Made by a program: the position numbers and the translations under genes. DNA of 64,000 nt from Lachnospiraceae bacterium (GTDB taxonomy: Bacteria > Bacillota > Clostridia > Lachnospirales > Lachnospiraceae). Location of the stretch: NCBI GenBank assembly GCA_021771755.1, contig JAETOL010000007.1, positions 118,795 through 182,794 on the forward strand. The letters run 5' to 3'. How positions within the stretch are numbered: position 1 is the first letter of the stretch; each line of letters starts with the position of its first letter. The notes beneath the pieces are model-generated. The model searched no databases and had not been told where the DNA came from. It saw only the letters and a list, made by a program, of their open reading frames with translations. Of the stretch, positions 44,145 to 53,309 are shown one piece after another.

Positions 44145-45677
44145 TTATTTCGTTGGTCGGTTTACGTAATCCAAAGGATCTTTATGTGTACCGTTTACAA
44201 TAATACCCAGATGCAAATGCGCGCCAAAGGAAGTTCCGGTATTTCCTACATAACCGATCACTTGTCCTTTTTTGACTTTTGCCCCATATCTCAGTCCAGA
44301 AGCAAATTTTGACTGATGCATATATTCTGAAACAATTCCATCTGCATGTGTGATCTGAATATGATTTCCCGCACCACCATTATTATGTTTGATCAAAGAA
44401 ATGGTTCCATCTGCAACTGCATAGATCGGTTCCCCTTCTTTTGCTGCGATATCAACTCCCTTGTGATAAGAAGAAGCTCCCGGTCCCGGTGGTTTCCTCG
44501 GTCCAAAATAGCTTGTGATGATGTTGTTTTTGGAGCTAAGAGGCCAACGGAATGTCTTTTCCTTATAATCAGGGATCCATGCTCCGTCATTTCCCACATA
44601 ATGCGTCTGGTCTATCCAGCAGTTTCTTTTCATAATACCGGTCGATGGTGACAGATAGTATTTTTTCTTATTAACAGTAATCCAGCCTGTCTGCCTCTCT
44701 CCTGCGCTGTTCAGGAAATAATGGTTTCCTTTCAGGTTCAGCCATCCGGTTGCCAGAAGCCCGTTGCTCTGCGCATAATAAATCTTGCCTTTTATTGCAG
44801 CCCAGGAATTCCGGTACATTCTTCCGTTTGCATTAAAGCAGTACATGTTTTTAACCAGGGTTACTTTGCAGTTATCATAACGTGCACCTGTATGAGTGTT
44901 AAACAAATATCGATATCCGTCAATCGTCTGCCATCCGGTGACCATTTTGTAATTCGAAGGACGGAAATATCGATAGTAAGAACCTACTTTGTAAAAGCCC
45001 TTTACCAGTGCATATTTATTTCCTGCATAATAGCGGGAACCATCGGAAGCGGTATAAAAAGCGTTTCGAAGCTGGACACCGGTTTTTCGGTCAAACGCAT
45101 ACCAGTTCCTGCCGATCTTCACCAGACCGGTTTTTCGATATCCGTTCTTGTCCATATAATAACGCTTTCCTTTATGAGTGACGATTTTATTGCACATCAT
45201 CATTCCATAGGAATTAAAATAGCGTACCTTCCCCTGTACCGTCTGGAATCCCGGCCGGATCACTCCGTCATTGAAAAAATAATAAACGCTTCCCGAAGAA
45301 GTACGAAGCCATCCCCTGTGCATGCATCCGGTCTTCTTATTAAAGAAATAACGTTTCCCTTTGACTGTCTGCCATCCGGTAAGCATTTTTCCTTTGCTGC
45401 TGAAGCAATACGTCTTTCCATTCAGCTTCTGGATTCCGGGCTTGGCAGCGCCGGTTCTGGAGTCAAAATAATATCGGACTCCGGAAGGGGAGGTATACCA
45501 GCCCTTTACCTTTTTCCCTGCGGAATTATAATAATAGTAATTGCCGTTTTGATAAACAAACTGTTTTTGGACTGCTGCCTGAACAGGCTCTGGCGAAGCT
45601 GTTACAAAGCATCCTGCAAAGAAAGCTGCTGTAAACAGCCAGAGAATCGCTGAAAAGACAGTCATCTTCTTTTTCAT
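44145..45677 (-). CDS. secreted M23 (LytM-type) endopeptidase with wall-binding repeats
   Basis: A 510-residue exported protein. Signal peptide residues 1-34 (MKKKMTVFSAILWLFTAAFF then AGCFVTASPEPVQA). About residues 38-385 are tandem 20-residue choline/glucan-binding-type repeats with pattern GWxxxxGxxYYFxxxGxxxxG. Residues 395-510 are an M23 peptidase with HKGVDIAAKEG, ADGTISLIKHNN, and HLHLGI, whose H...D and HxH bind zinc. It would cut peptide cross-links, anchored to the wall by the repeats. The repeat text is aromatic-rich. Confidence 0.93.
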   Translation of the reverse strand: MKKKMTVFSAILWLFTAAFFAGCFVTASPEPVQAAVQKQFVYQNGNYYYYNSAGKKVKGWYTSPSGVRYYFDSRTGAAKPGIQKLNGKTYCFSSKGKMLTGWQTVKGKRYFFNKKTGCMHRGWLRTSSGSVYYFFNDGVIRPGFQTVQGKVRYFNSYGMMMCNKIVTHKGKRYYMDKNGYRKTGLVKIGRNWYAFDRKTGVQLRNAFYTASDGSRYYAGNKYALVKGFYKVGSYYRYFRPSNYKMVTGWQTIDGYRYLFNTHTGARYDNCKVTLVKNMYCFNANGRMYRNSWAAIKGKIYYAQSNGLLATGWLNLKGNHYFLNSAGERQTGWITVNKKKYYLSPSTGIMKRNCWIDQTHYVGNDGAWIPDYKEKTFRWPLSSKNNIITSYFGPRKPPGPGASSYHKGVDIAAKEGEPIYAVADGTISLIKHNNGGAGNHIQITHADGIVSEYMHQSKFASGLRYGAKVKKGQVIGYVGNTGTSFGAHLHLGIIVNGTHKDPLDYVNRPTK

Positions 45678-45727
45678 CTTTATTCATTCTCCTTCATCAT
45701 TTGAGTTTTTGAGTAAAAAAAGGGAAA

Positions 45728-46174
45728 CTACAGAATATGCTCATCAAGAAGAATCGTAAACGGTCCGTCATTGATAAGAGACACCTTCATGTCTGCACCA
45801 AAAATACCATGTTCCACTACCGGTACGCTCTTTTGGGCTTCCTGGATCATATACTCATAAAGTTCCTCTGCCATTTTTGGTTCTCCAGCCTCAATAAAAC
45901 TTGGGCGGTTGCCTTTTTTGCAGTTGGCATACAAGGTAAACTGAGAAACGAAAAGAAGTTCTCCTGCTACATCTTTTAAAGAAAGGTTTGTTTTTCCGGC
46001 TTCATCTTCAAAAATCCGGAGCCCAAGAAGTTTTTTTAGATATTTATCTGCAATTTCTTTGGTATCGTCTTTCCCGGCCCCTACAAAAACCAAAAGTCCC
46101 TTTCCGATGCTGCCAACTGTTTCTCCATCTACTTTCACTTCTGCCTGCAGTACTCTTTGGATAAATAATTTCAT
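45728..46174 (-). CDS. dtd: D-aminoacyl-tRNA deacylase
   Basis: A 148-residue Dtd. It frees tRNAs charged with D-amino acids. The active-site pieces [17 protein letters not shown] (near 78) and the NDGPFTI near the end (the cross-subunit GP motif) are intact. ATG 46174 ([10 protein letters not shown]) is the family start; a longer frame has no good site. Confidence 0.96.
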   Translation of the reverse strand: MKLFIQRVLQAEVKVDGETVGSIGKGLLVFVGAGKDDTKEIADKYLKKLLGLRIFEDEAGKTNLSLKDVAGELLFVSQFTLYANCKKGNRPSFIEAGEPKMAEELYEYMIQEAQKSVPVVEHGIFGADMKVSLINDGPFTILLDEHIL

Positions 46175-46272
46175 ATATTTTCTGCCTCCAGTCATCCTAA
46201 AATTCAGTATAGCATAGTTTTACATATTTGTGTCTTTATTTTTAACAAATTAAATAAAAATGTTAAAAATAG

Positions 46273-46314
46273 ACAAAAAAGTACCGGGAAAACAGTGCAT
46301 ACTGCCTCCCGGTA
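46273..46314 (-). terminator. Rho-independent terminator of the cytidylate-kinase-like gene
   Basis: TACCGGGA (46282-46289) pairs with TCCCGGTA (46307-46314); on the minus strand a run of six T follows (46275-46280). Confidence 0.85.
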
Positions 46315-46333
46315 TTGGAGCATATCATCACCA

Positions 46334-46975
46334 TTACTTCTTCTTTGAAGCATCAAAGATCTGTACGGCATCAATAATTACTTTTGCTGCATTATCCAGA
46401 CCAAGTTTTCCGCTGTCAATGCAAAGGTTATAGTCTTTGGCAGAACCCCATTTTTTATTGGTATAATAATTATAATAGCTGGCTCTGCTTTTGTCTGTTT
46501 TATTGATCAAATCTTTTGCTTCTCTGTCACTTTTTCCATATTTGGAAGCAATCCTGCGGATCCTTACATCCAGATCAGCATGAACAAAAATACTGAAGCA
46601 GTCCGGCCAGTCAGACAATGCATAGTCTGCACAGCGTCCTACCATGACGCAGGGGCCTTCACCGGCCAGTTTTTTGATTGCATCAAACTGTGCCAGAAAA
46701 ATCTTATGGTTCATAGGCATATCGTTAAATCCCGCAGAAGAATACCCAAAGGAATAAGTATCCATAACAAGTGAATATAAAAAGCTGTTCGTAGGTTTTT
46801 CATCGTGGTGCTCAAACAGCTCCTTGCAGATTCCGCTGTCATTTGCCGCATGCTCCAGCAGCTCCTTGTCATAGCATTTAATGCCAAAATACTTGGCAAC
46901 CTCCTGTCCGATCTGCCTTCCGCCACTGCCGTATTCTCTTCCGATCGTAATGATTGAACTTGTAGTATTGCTCAT
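46334..46975 (-). CDS. cytidylate kinase-like family protein
   Basis: A 213-residue P-loop kinase of the cytidylate-kinase-like family. ITIGREYGSGGRQIGQEVAK holds the P-loop (GREYGSGG, residues 10-17), with CVMVGRCADYAL and RIASKYGKSDREAKDLI after. The real substrate is uncertain; many such proteins are present in Lachnospiraceae beside a true Cmk. The ATG at 46975 has GGGAG ten bases upstream; a GTG at 46984 is too close. Confidence 0.88.
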   Translation of the reverse strand: MSNTTSSIITIGREYGSGGRQIGQEVAKYFGIKCYDKELLEHAANDSGICKELFEHHDEKPTNSFLYSLVMDTYSFGYSSAGFNDMPMNHKIFLAQFDAIKKLAGEGPCVMVGRCADYALSDWPDCFSIFVHADLDVRIRRIASKYGKSDREAKDLINKTDKSRASYYNYYTNKKWGSAKDYNLCIDSGKLGLDNAAKVIIDAVQIFDASKKK

Positions 46976-47047
46976 AAGCTGCACACTCCCTTCTGCGAAA
47001 ATAATAATTTATTCATATATTATACATTATTTCGAAGAAAATGCAAA

Positions 47048-47962
47048 CTATTTTCTTAATTTTTCTAACAGCTTCAAAAAATAGTCTGGCAAAGGTGCTT
47101 CGAATTCTATATATTCTCCGGTAACCGGATGACGAAAGCCAAGAATCATGGCATGAAGCGTCTGTCCCTGCAGATGGAACGGATTTTTGGAGGATCCGTA
47201 AACCGTATCTCCCAGAAGAGGATGCCCGATGCTGGTCATATGCACACGGATCTGATGGGTACGTCCGGTCTCCAGTCTGCACTCAATATACGTATACTGT
47301 CCGAAACGTTCCAGGACTTTGTAATGGGTCACCGCATCTTTTCCATTTTTGTAATTAATGGCCATTTTTTTACGGTCCGTAGGATGGCGCCCGATCGGTC
47401 CTTCGATCGTTCCTTCGTCTTCTTTCAGATTTCCCTGCACAATAGCGCGATATCTGCGCTTGATCGAATGTTCTTTTAACTGCTCTGCCAGATCTCTGTG
47501 AACCGCATCCTCTTTGCAGATCACAAGGGCGCCGGTGGTGTCTTTATCAATCCTGTGAACAATTCCCGGCCGGAGAACACCGTTAATCCCGGAAAGATTA
47601 TCTCCACAGTGAGCCATAACTGCATTTACAAGAGTCCCCTCTGTATGTCCCGCCGCCGGATGGACTACCATTCCTTTTGGTTTATTGACTACCAGAAGGT
47701 GCTCGTCTTCATAAAGAATATCCAGCGGAATATCTTCCGGCCGGATATCCGGTACTTCCATATCCGGAATCTCCACCTGGATTTCTGCACCGGGCGGGAT
47801 CTTATAGTTTGCCTTTACCGGTCTGCCGTCGGCAGTTACTTTTTGCTCTTTCAGAAGCTTCTGAAGATAAGACCTGGAAAACTCCGGACACTGTTCCGCA
47901 AGATACCGGTCAATACGGACAGAAGGTTCTTCCTGTTTTATGGTAAATGTAAGTAGATTCAT
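47048..47962 (-). CDS. rluD: RluD-type 23S rRNA pseudouridine synthase
   Basis: A 304-residue RluA-family enzyme with an N-terminal S4 domain (residues 14-75) and catalytic Asp in HRIDKDTTGALV, later GRTHQIRVHM. It makes pseudouridine in 23S rRNA. Starts inside the end of lspA (ATGA), the classic lspA-rluD pair. Confidence 0.93.
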   Translation of the reverse strand: MNLLTFTIKQEEPSVRIDRYLAEQCPEFSRSYLQKLLKEQKVTADGRPVKANYKIPPGAEIQVEIPDMEVPDIRPEDIPLDILYEDEHLLVVNKPKGMVVHPAAGHTEGTLVNAVMAHCGDNLSGINGVLRPGIVHRIDKDTTGALVICKEDAVHRDLAEQLKEHSIKRRYRAIVQGNLKEDEGTIEGPIGRHPTDRKKMAINYKNGKDAVTHYKVLERFGQYTYIECRLETGRTHQIRVHMTSIGHPLLGDTVYGSSKNPFHLQGQTLHAMILGFRHPVTGEYIEFEAPLPDYFLKLLEKLRK

Positions 47963-48507
47963 TGGTTTTTCCTTTTTTTGATACTCATAAAATCAAAGTC
48001 TTCATCCTGATAACAGAAACCTGTCAGGATCACAAAGACGATTCCTCCACATACTACAAAAATATCAGCAGCATTAAACACCGGAAAATCAATCAGAGAA
48101 ATGTAGATAAAGTCAATCACATACCCATAAAGCAGACGGTCAATAAAATTGCCCAATGCACCTGCCCATAATACCGCTCCGGTGATGATCAGAGGAAGAT
48201 AATATCTGTTTTTTGGAATCTTTCTGTATGCGTAAATAAGAAAAATAAAAAATATCATACAGAGGAGTAAAAAAAGTACCTGTCTGCCCTGAAACATCCC
48301 AAAAGCCATCCCGCGATTTTCCAGATAGGTAAGCTCCAGTACCCCCGGTATCAGAGAAATACCTTCAGAGCCTTTTAAAGCAGCCTCAGCCAGATGCTTT
48401 GTCCACTGATCAAGAACTGTAAGCAAAAGGATCCCTCCTGCCCATAAAAAGGCACAGAGGGGCTCAGAAAAGGTACTGATCTTTCTTGTCTCCTGGCCTC
48501 TTCTCAT
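47959..48507 (-). CDS. lspA: lipoprotein signal peptidase (signal peptidase II)
   Basis: A 182-residue membrane aspartyl protease with four helices. Catalytic Asp are in ALGNFIDRLLYGYVIDFI and FPVFNAADIFV. It removes signal peptides from prolipoproteins. An N-terminal extension of about 20 polar residues (MRRGQETRK) precedes the first helix. It overlaps aroB by four bases. Confidence 0.95.
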   Translation of the reverse strand: MRRGQETRKISTFSEPLCAFLWAGGILLLTVLDQWTKHLAEAALKGSEGISLIPGVLELTYLENRGMAFGMFQGRQVLFLLLCMIFFIFLIYAYRKIPKNRYYLPLIITGAVLWAGALGNFIDRLLYGYVIDFIYISLIDFPVFNAADIFVVCGGIVFVILTGFCYQDEDFDFMSIKKRKNQ

Positions 48508-49472
48508 AAAAGGACTGCCCGGATGCCGTCAAGAAGCTCCCCATCCGATACACTCTTATCAATAAAGCTGTGTCCGATGCCTTTCATCAGGATAAATTTA
48601 ATCTTTCCCTGTTCCATTTTTTTGTCATTTTTTGTAGCTGACAATACCTGCTGCGGATCCAGTCCTTTTACTGTAGCCGGAAGATCAAAAAGCCGGCAGC
48701 CATTTAAAATCTCGTGGTATTCCTCTTCGGTAAGAAGTTTACGGTTTTTGGATATCTGTGCAGCAGCTGCAGTTCCTATTGCGACACACTGTCCATGAAG
48801 GAGCTGGAAATCCATCTGTTTTTCTATGGCATGACCAATGGTATGCCCAAGGTTAAGGAATACGGAGCGGAAAAAATCTCCGTCACAGATCAGACCTGTT
48901 TTCAGGATCTCTCCCATACCACAGGCAAATTCACGATCCGGAAGAGTTTTTAGTGTTTCCATATTCATAAACACCAGTTTGGGCTGATGAAAAGCGCCTA
49001 CCATGTTTTTGTACTGCTGGAAGTCGACTCCTGTCTTGCCACCTACGCTGCTGTCTACCTGCGCCAGCAGTGTGGTAGGGATCTGTATAAAATCAATTCC
49101 TCTAAGATACGTAGCTGCTGCAAAACCGGTAAGATCGCCGGTCACACCGCCTCCCAAAGCAGCCAGGATCCCTTTTCTGTCAATTTTGTTTTCGATAAGA
49201 AAACGATAGAGAGACTGGACAGTATCCAGATTCTTGTTCGGCTCCCCTGCCTCAAATTCAAAAATAAGAACTTTTACAGATACTTTTTCCAGGATGTGCG
49301 CCACCTGCTCTGCATACAGCGGAGAAACATTGCTGTCTGTTACAATACATACGGTCCGTCCATCCAGTCCGTCTGCATGCATTGCATCTGCCAGTCCGTC
49401 GAAGCTGTTTTCATAATAGATCGGATAGGAAAATTCTCCTTCTCTTTTCACCCTTAAAATATTTTTTTCCAT
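48504..49472 (-). CDS. aroB: 3-dehydroquinate synthase with an in-frame internal deletion
   Basis: A 322-residue AroB, about 40 residues shorter than usual. The NAD-binding half is intact (AALGGGVTGDLTGFAAATYL, PTTLLAQVDSSVGGKTGVD). After GMGEILKTGLICDGDFFRSVF the text goes straight to LNLGHTIGHAIE. The helical stretch with the conserved KxxVVxxD and ExGxR elements is missing, without loss of frame. Metal ligands Glu (GMGE), His (GHTIGH) and His (LHGQ) remain, but conserved substrate-binding Lys/Arg are lost. It would cyclise DAHP for aromatic synthesis; activity is doubtful. ATG 49472 (MEKNILRVKREG) has AGGAGG ahead. Confidence 0.85.
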   Translation of the reverse strand: MEKNILRVKREGEFSYPIYYENSFDGLADAMHADGLDGRTVCIVTDSNVSPLYAEQVAHILEKVSVKVLIFEFEAGEPNKNLDTVQSLYRFLIENKIDRKGILAALGGGVTGDLTGFAAATYLRGIDFIQIPTTLLAQVDSSVGGKTGVDFQQYKNMVGAFHQPKLVFMNMETLKTLPDREFACGMGEILKTGLICDGDFFRSVFLNLGHTIGHAIEKQMDFQLLHGQCVAIGTAAAAQISKNRKLLTEEEYHEILNGCRLFDLPATVKGLDPQQVLSATKNDKKMEQGKIKFILMKGIGHSFIDKSVSDGELLDGIRAVLL

Positions 49473-49514
49473 AATAAGCATCCTCCTTGTCCCGACTTTT
49501 CTCATTCTGAAAAA

Positions 49515-50267
49515 TCAGACATATTTCAGCAGATTTACGCCTGTTCTGCCCTTTTTTGTCTTGCCGGTGACTTTCTCAAAGAGAAAGCGGCCTTTTCCCC
49601 GCACAGAGATAATATCCCCTTCCTTTGGCTCGTATCCGTTGGAGGTAATAAGCTTTCCATTGACAAAAACCTGACCACCTTCTATAAACGATACCATACT
49701 GCTTCTGGAAGACTGAAACGCAATGGAGATCAACGCGTCCAGCCGTACAGAAGAACAGGTTCCGGAAACCGGTGCAAGCTTTGGACGTGGAAATTCTTCC
49801 GGATTCCATACTCTGGAAACAAGAACCGAAGTATGCTTCACACGGCATAGATTTTCTTCCATAAAACCGGCAATCTTTTCCTGACAGAATACCCATGCTG
49901 CATAGTCCTGTACAAGAATATCTCCGATCACAGACCTCTCCACACCAAGTCCCAGAATGGTCCCCAGGTAATCTCTGTGGGTAAGAGTCTCTGAAAATTT
50001 CACTGACTTAGGTTCGATCTTCAGGCAGCAGACAGGATATTCCCAGGAAAAAGCAAGAGCATCAGGATGAAATGCAATCATCTGACGCTCTGCCTGGTCA
50101 TAGCCTCCGAAGCTTTCCATGACTATCCCTGGTAAGTGTGCAGCCTGACTTTTTACCAGATTCTGTTCGTTTAAATTAAGAAAATCCGAAAAGGTGACAA
50201 TATCTCTCTGATAAGAGAGATTTGCCAGTTCCCGGATTCTCTTAATGAAAAAATCATTTTTTTCCAT
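49515..50267 (-). CDS. ylmH: YlmH-type RNA-binding S4-domain protein
   Basis: A 250-residue protein with a C-terminal S4 domain (about 178-235, SVRLDALISIAFQSSRSSMV, FVNGKLITSNGYEPKEGD). YlmH is the ribosome-associated/division-linked member in Gram-positives and always follows sepF as here. The N-terminal half carries the YlmH domain (SQ/QAHLPGIVMESFGGYDQAERQM). Separated from aroB by 42 bases. Confidence 0.92.
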   Translation of the reverse strand: MEKNDFFIKRIRELANLSYQRDIVTFSDFLNLNEQNLVKSQAAHLPGIVMESFGGYDQAERQMIAFHPDALAFSWEYPVCCLKIEPKSVKFSETLTHRDYLGTILGLGVERSVIGDILVQDYAAWVFCQEKIAGFMEENLCRVKHTSVLVSRVWNPEEFPRPKLAPVSGTCSSVRLDALISIAFQSSRSSMVSFIEGGQVFVNGKLITSNGYEPKEGDIISVRGKGRFLFEKVTGKTKKGRTGVNLLKYV

Positions 50268-50273
50268 AGTATA

Positions 50274-50918
50274 TCAATATCCTGCTCTTACAGAAGGAGC
50301 AGATCCTCCAAGGATGTTCTGCAGATCCCCTGTAATATCCACATTTGCCGGTCCCAGAACAAAGATGTAGCTGGATACCTTCTGAAGGCTTCCGCCAAGA
50401 GAATAGCATGCACCAGAAGTGAAATCAATGATTCTCTGTGCAAGCTCAACATCAATACCCTCAAGGTTCAGGATCACAGTAGAATTGTCTACCAGTGTGT
50501 CTGCGATCTCGCGGGTATCTTCCATAGAAGAAGGTTTGATCACACATACTTCCATGTTTACAGAATTTGAGCTTCTTCTGCTGCTTCTCATAGGAGTGAT
50601 CTTAGAAGAGCTTTTTACCGGTCTTTCCTGTTTCACAGAAGCAGTTCTGACTGCTGGCTCCGGCTTCGGTGTATATTTTTTTACTTCCTCAGCCAGTTCT
50701 TCTTCCATATCATCATAGTCATCATAATCTGCTGACTCTTTCTTCTTTCCGAATTTCTGGAAAAATTTCTTTACAGGTTTGTCATCCTGGTCGTCATCCA
50801 GAAAGTCCTCATCAGACTCGTCCATGATGTCATCGTCCAGAAATTCTTCCTCATCATAGTCATCGTTCAGTTTCACAGCATCCAACAGCTTATCTAAAAC
50901 ACTCATTTTATTCTCCAA
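50274..50918 (-). CDS. sepF: cell division protein SepF
   Basis: A 214-residue SepF. The N-terminal membrane-binding helix (SVLDKLLDAVKL) is followed by a very acidic disordered linker (residues 20-120, including EEEFLDDDIMDESDEDFLDD), then the DUF552 domain (VCVIKPSSMEDTREIADTLV, TVILNLEGIDVELAQRIIDF). It tethers FtsZ to the membrane. The long acidic linker is typical for clostridia. Confidence 0.95.
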   Translation of the reverse strand: MENKMSVLDKLLDAVKLNDDYDEEEFLDDDIMDESDEDFLDDDQDDKPVKKFFQKFGKKKESADYDDYDDMEEELAEEVKKYTPKPEPAVRTASVKQERPVKSSSKITPMRSSRRSSNSVNMEVCVIKPSSMEDTREIADTLVDNSTVILNLEGIDVELAQRIIDFTSGACYSLGGSLQKVSSYIFVLGPANVDITGDLQNILGGSAPSVRAGY

Positions 50919-50935
50919 TCTTATTCATTCTCTCG

Positions 50936-51628
50936 TTATCGTACATAGTTTCTTTCACCAAAGATACCTGTACCGACACGAACCATAGTTGCGCCTTCCT
51001 GGACAGCTACCTGGTAATCTCCAGTCATGCCCATGCTCAAAACGCTCATACTAACATTATTAATGTTTTTTGCCGCAATGTCAACACTTAATTTTTTTAA
51101 TTGTCGGAAAAACATACGGTTTTCTTCTGCATTTTCAACATAAGGAGCAATGGTCATCAATCCGCAGACCCTAATATGCGGAAATTCTGCAATGGCTTCT
51201 ATAAGAGGAAGGACCTCATCCATTTTCAGACCAAATTTACTGTCTTCTTCCGCTACATTTACCTCCAGAAGGATCGGAACCTGCACATCATGCTTGGCCG
51301 CTTCCTGTTCAATGGTCTGTGCCAGGCGGAGAGAATCCACAGAATGGATCATTGCAGCTTTATCCACAATATATTTTACTTTATTTCTCTGCAGATGTCC
51401 GATCATATGCCAGCGGATATCAGAAGGAAGCTGCGGATATTTATCCATAATCTCCTGTACCTTGTTTTCTCCAAAATCTCTGGCGCCTGCCTGATAAGCC
51501 TCCTGCAGAAGCTCTACCGGCTTGGTCTTACTTACTGCGATCAGCGTGACTTCCTCAGGATCACGGCCTACAGACCTGCATGCATCCTGGATATTTTTTC
51601 TTACCTGTTCCAGATTTTCTGTTATCAT
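50936..51628 (-). CDS. yggS: YggS-family pyridoxal-phosphate homeostasis protein
   Basis: A 230-residue PLP-binding TIM barrel (YlmE/PROSC). The PLP lysine is in TLIAVSKTKPVELL, with DFGENKVQE and the C-terminal SMGMTGDYQVAVQEGATMVRVG typical. It buffers free PLP. It precedes sepF, as in the ylm clusters of Gram-positives. Confidence 0.95.
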   Translation of the reverse strand: MITENLEQVRKNIQDACRSVGRDPEEVTLIAVSKTKPVELLQEAYQAGARDFGENKVQEIMDKYPQLPSDIRWHMIGHLQRNKVKYIVDKAAMIHSVDSLRLAQTIEQEAAKHDVQVPILLEVNVAEEDSKFGLKMDEVLPLIEAIAEFPHIRVCGLMTIAPYVENAEENRMFFRQLKKLSVDIAAKNINNVSMSVLSMGMTGDYQVAVQEGATMVRVGTGIFGERNYVR

Positions 51629-51645
51629 TACTTTCTGCCTCCAGA

Positions 51646-53115
51646 CTAATATAAGATTTCCTGTTCGCTGACCTTGTCTGCATTACGGACAATGTGATCG
51701 TAGCGGGAAAGGCCGTAAACGGTGTTTTTGGAAACTATGGCATACTCTTCATTCTGGTCAAGCAGTTCTATATGACGAAAAACTGCATATCCCTGATTGG
51801 TACAGTACACACCTTCCAGTACACCGATATCTTTAATGGTCAGTCTGCTCTGATCATCCGGACAGACTGCCACATCCCCCTCGTGAAAACCTTTTTTATC
51901 AATAAAATACAGATACTGTGTGGGAATCACTGCCGCTTCTGCGCTTTCTGCATCCGACTCTGTGCCTTCGGCAGGTTTTTTTTCTTCGGCACGTTTCTGT
52001 GCGGCCTTCATCGCCTCTTCGTCTTCGGCTTTTGCGTAAATATCTACCGGTACAAAAGAAGAGGTCGTATTGCCGTTTTTGTCAGAGCCTTCGATCATAA
52101 GGCCTGTTTTCTGTGTCTTCGGATCTGTGGTCAGGTATTTCTCAGGTATTTTATAAGCTTCCTTTGTAACAATCGCTGATAAAGGAATTTTAAGTCCTGT
52201 CACTGTATTCGTCACCAGCTCGATCTCCAGAAAACGATCCGACGCATAGCGGATCAGACCTTTGTTGAAGTCAATCTTACCATATTTCTGTCCGTCAATT
52301 TCCATGATCGAAAAATCTCCGCTTTGTGTCATATCATCTTTTAAAAATTTCACTCTTACTGCAGTACGGTCTTCCAGTTTGGCTTCCTGTTTACTGCTCA
52401 GAGGGATCAGCAGACTCCATCTTTCATCTGTGATCAGTGTATAAACCGGATCTCCGGACTGGATCGTACCGTCACTTTTCAGATCCGTTTCATGATAGGC
52501 ATTCTGGTCAAAATCCGCAGCAGTCAGAGTTGATGCACTTTTGTCCTCATATCCGTCCATCGAATAAAGGACGATCCCGTCTCTGTCTGTTTTCGTGATC
52601 TTTTGTCCGCCGAGGGTGGTAACGCCTGATTCTGAAGAGCCTGCATACTGCAGGATATTTCCCTCCAGATTATATTTAAAACTGTATGTATTATTAAATT
52701 TACTGGAATTAAAGCTTCTGGAAAAACTCATCATATCATTCCGGATATCAGCCATTTCCTCAGGTGTCAGCTCTGTCTTGTTATCCGAGGCCTTCGAGCC
52801 CCCTATTCCGTATACCACACCATTCGCATTGATCTTGTTTCCATCTTTTGCATAATAGGTGATGTATCCGTCTGAATCTGCCTTATAAACCGATTCCTCC
52901 CGTATCGCCAGTCCCGTATAGGTTTCGTTGCGGGAAAGAGGACCTGAGATGACCTGATAAGATTCTACCTTATCAGAAGTCAGATACAGAATCGCACTAA
53001 AGATCATGTACAGCAGTAATACGCCAAAAAGCATCGTTCCAATATTCAGTCCAAAAATATTTTTTATCCGCGAAAGAAGCCCTGGGCTCTTCGGGGATCT
53101 GTTTTTATCGGGCAA
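51646..53115 (-). CDS. HlyD-family membrane protein at the head of the ylm cluster
   Basis: A 489-residue protein: basic start, one membrane helix (residues 18-40, IGTMLFGVLLLYMIFSAIL), then a large extracellular beta-rich region with lipoyl/HlyD-like pieces (IQSGDPVYTLITDERW near 235). It resembles the HlyD-like adaptors in the same locus of Lachnospiraceae. No transporter partner is adjacent, so an efflux role is uncertain; a division or wall role is possible. Confidence 0.75.
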   Translation of the reverse strand: MPDKNRSPKSPGLLSRIKNIFGLNIGTMLFGVLLLYMIFSAILYLTSDKVESYQVISGPLSRNETYTGLAIREESVYKADSDGYITYYAKDGNKINANGVVYGIGGSKASDNKTELTPEEMADIRNDMMSFSRSFNSSKFNNTYSFKYNLEGNILQYAGSSESGVTTLGGQKITKTDRDGIVLYSMDGYEDKSASTLTAADFDQNAYHETDLKSDGTIQSGDPVYTLITDERWSLLIPLSSKQEAKLEDRTAVRVKFLKDDMTQSGDFSIMEIDGQKYGKIDFNKGLIRYASDRFLEIELVTNTVTGLKIPLSAIVTKEAYKIPEKYLTTDPKTQKTGLMIEGSDKNGNTTSSFVPVDIYAKAEDEEAMKAAQKRAEEKKPAEGTESDAESAEAAVIPTQYLYFIDKKGFHEGDVAVCPDDQSRLTIKDIGVLEGVYCTNQGYAVFRHIELLDQNEEYAIVSKNTVYGLSRYDHIVRNADKVSEQEILY

Positions 53116-53214
53116 AAAAATGCCTCCTTTTAAAAAACTTTTTCAGATATACCAGGTTATTGTAACATTTTCCATCAGCTATGACAAGAAAAACAAGGAT
53201 TTTTTTGTGACCTG

Positions 53215-53267
53215 CGAACATATTTTCCGAATATCTGTTTGCCAATCTTCAGAAACTATGATATAAT
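53215..53267 (+). promoter_or_regulatory. lexA promoter with two SOS-box-like sites
   Basis: TTGCCA (53239-53244), 17 bases, TATAAT (53262-53267). CGAATATCTGTTTG (53228-53241) differs from GAACnnnnGTTT by one base and overlaps the -35. A weaker CGAACATATTTTCC lies at 53215-53228, so two operators sit in tandem. Confidence 0.75.
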
Positions 53268-53309
53268 TGATAAAACTGGATGATACGGAATTTTTTGGAG
53301 GTATATAAT

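Noticed and set aside
44721..45653. 310-codon plus-strand frame opposite the M23 repeat region
   Set aside because: It is the complement of regular repeats, which keep stop codons out of the antisense frame. It has no ribosome binding site.
44145..45677. Tandem repeats as a CRISPR or DNA repeat array
   Set aside because: The repetition is at protein level (about 20-residue wall-binding repeats), with varied DNA and no conserved spacer pattern.
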